A stretch of DNA of 64,000 bases from Bacteroidota bacterium (lineage in GTDB: Bacteria > Bacteroidota > Bacteroidia > Bacteroidales > Dysgonomonadaceae). Shown in pieces: positions 63,127 through 64,000 of this stretch (positions within the stretch are counted from its first letter, which is position 1; the number at the start of each line of letters is the position of its first letter). A model generated the notes under the pieces. It was not told where the DNA came from and made no database searches. It saw nothing but the letters and a program-made list of their open reading frames with translations. A program made the position numbers and the translations under genes. Location of the stretch: positions 124,001 through 188,000 of the forward strand of contig JAEZGN010000022.1 in assembly GCA_023437305.1 (NCBI GenBank). Reading direction: 5' to 3'.

Positions 63127-63978
63127 ATGAAATTTGTACATACTGCCTTATTTATATTCTTGTTTTGTATATTACCCCCTGTTTATTCCCAAAAAGCCAT
63201 AACGGCAAAGCTTTTGACAAAAGAAACATCGTCATTGAATGGTGTTATTCCTCCTCATTATAAGGATGGAGAGAAGGCGTTATGCGAATTTTTAGAGACT
63301 AATATAAAATATCCTCCCATTTTGATAAAAATAAAGATGGAAGGGGATCTGGAGTTGAAGTTTAAAGTTGATAAAGAAGGAAGTGTAAGAGATGTAGAAA
63401 TAGTAAGAGGATTTGATCCGGATGCAGATGACGAAGTTATACGTGTTGTGCAAGCTATGCCCAAATGGTCGCCCGCCTTACTCGATGGTAATCCCGTAGA
63501 TTTTACTCAGCATCTATCTGTCGCTTTCAAGTTGACTGATATGTTAATAGCAAAAGCAAAGGAGCAGCCTGAAAACGAAGAGCGAAAATTAACAAATGAG
63601 TCATCTTTGGTAATGATTCCGACAGATACTTTGATTCGGATACAAGAAAAACAGATTGTTCAAGAGCCTGATTCTTTAAACATTGATCCTCAATATCCCG
63701 GAGGACAGGAGGCCCTGGATGCGTACTTGAAGACTAATATGAAATATCCGAAACGTGCCATTAAATATGGGATAGAAGGTCGGGTTATATTCAATATAGA
63801 GGTGTCGGCAGAAGGAGAGATATCAAAGATATGGTTGTTTAAAGGTGTGTTTCCTGATTGTAATGAAGAAGCATATTATTTGATAAAGAAAATGCCTAAA
63901 TGGATTCCCGGATTGAAAGATGGGGTACCCGTAGCAAAGCAGGTGATGTTACCCATCTCATTTGAATTGCCTAAATAG
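63127..63978 (+). CDS. protein with tandem TonB C-terminal domains
   Basis: 283 residues from the ATG at 63127. The N-terminal hydrophobic stretch (FVHTALFIFLFCILPPVYSQ) could be a cleaved signal or an anchor. Two TonB_C domains follow: LCEFLETNIKYPPILIKIKMEGDLELKFKVDKEG (about 55-140) and ALDAYLKTNMKYPKRAIKYGIEGRVIFNIEVSAEGE (about 190-275), the second ending in KQVMLPISFEL. The YP.....G motif repeats in both. Tandem TonB_C proteins without an ExbB/ExbD-type anchor are common in Bacteroidetes. A role in energising outer-membrane receptors is not proven. Confidence 0.88.
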   Translation: MKFVHTALFIFLFCILPPVYSQKAITAKLLTKETSSLNGVIPPHYKDGEKALCEFLETNIKYPPILIKIKMEGDLELKFKVDKEGSVRDVEIVRGFDPDADDEVIRVVQAMPKWSPALLDGNPVDFTQHLSVAFKLTDMLIAKAKEQPENEERKLTNESSLVMIPTDTLIRIQEKQIVQEPDSLNIDPQYPGGQEALDAYLKTNMKYPKRAIKYGIEGRVIFNIEVSAEGEISKIWLFKGVFPDCNEEAYYLIKKMPKWIPGLKDGVPVAKQVMLPISFELPK

Positions 63979-64000
63979 AAAATCGCTTTTATGTGAACTA

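Overview
The window looks like a chromosome segment of a low-GC Bacteroidales bacterium, most likely Dysgonomonas or a close relative (inference). The signs are a SusC/SusD/SusE glycan locus, many Bacteroidetes families (DUF5686, DUF4924, DUF6249, OMP_b-brl receptors, BetR-type HTH regulators), lipobox proteins and the phylum promoter TTTG-N19-TAnnTTTG, which occurs with exact 19-bp spacing at four places (28823, 37623, 47153, 57708). I see no rRNA, tRNA, CRISPR array, transposase or prophage.

Layout. 1-6.7 kb: the 3' end of a GH25 muramidase, then a minus-strand run of an ABC-F ATPase, an SGNH hydrolase and an M13 metallopeptidase, plus a GT-C type membrane glycosyltransferase. 6.7-12.4 kb: a HerA/DUF853 ATPase, an RlmI/K-like methyltransferase and a large AsmA-like protein. 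12.5-18.2 kb: a complete overlapping RND efflux operon (fusion protein, pump, outer-membrane channel) with no linked regulator. 18.8-26.9 kb: a compact alpha-glucan utilisation locus (SusC, SusD, SusE-like, GH97). It has no linked regulator and no GH13, but carries two LacI-type operators placed identically upstream of susC and of GH97. 27-36.4 kb: a CyuA-like L-cysteine desulfidase, a lipid kinase, a DUF5686 outer-membrane protein, and a minus operon of acyl-CoA ligase, DUF1697 and EttA. 36.5-40.2 kb: LysR, YceI, a LigB-type dioxygenase and an unknown secreted protein.

40.4-51.7 kb holds two ECF sigma modules. The first is a 36-aa membrane peptide, a 126-aa membrane protein and a sigma factor, in line. 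The second is a sigma factor with a putative anti-sigma partner, divergent from a DUF6249 gene and a small membrane-anchored protein. The region between the divergent genes contains two near-identical ECF-type promoters pointing in opposite directions. Between the modules are a TPR lipoprotein, a BetR-like regulator, a DUF1287 protein, an alpha/beta hydrolase, a pirin and an MBL-fold hydrolase.

52-64 kb: an OMP_b-brl receptor, a DMT transporter, an AraC regulator, a DUF805 protein, a YtrA-type operon (ATPase, permease, GntR regulator and an overlapping 35-aa membrane peptide), a PaaI thioesterase, a secreted degenerate Hint-like protein, GlmS and a tandem TonB-C protein.

The noncoding part is also structured. 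Three copies of a GGTGACA-based stem-loop (9464, 28530, 46912), three copies of a REP-like palindrome (12401, 28620, 59929) and two related noncoding segments ending in terminator-like hairpins (48908, 55553) are described below.
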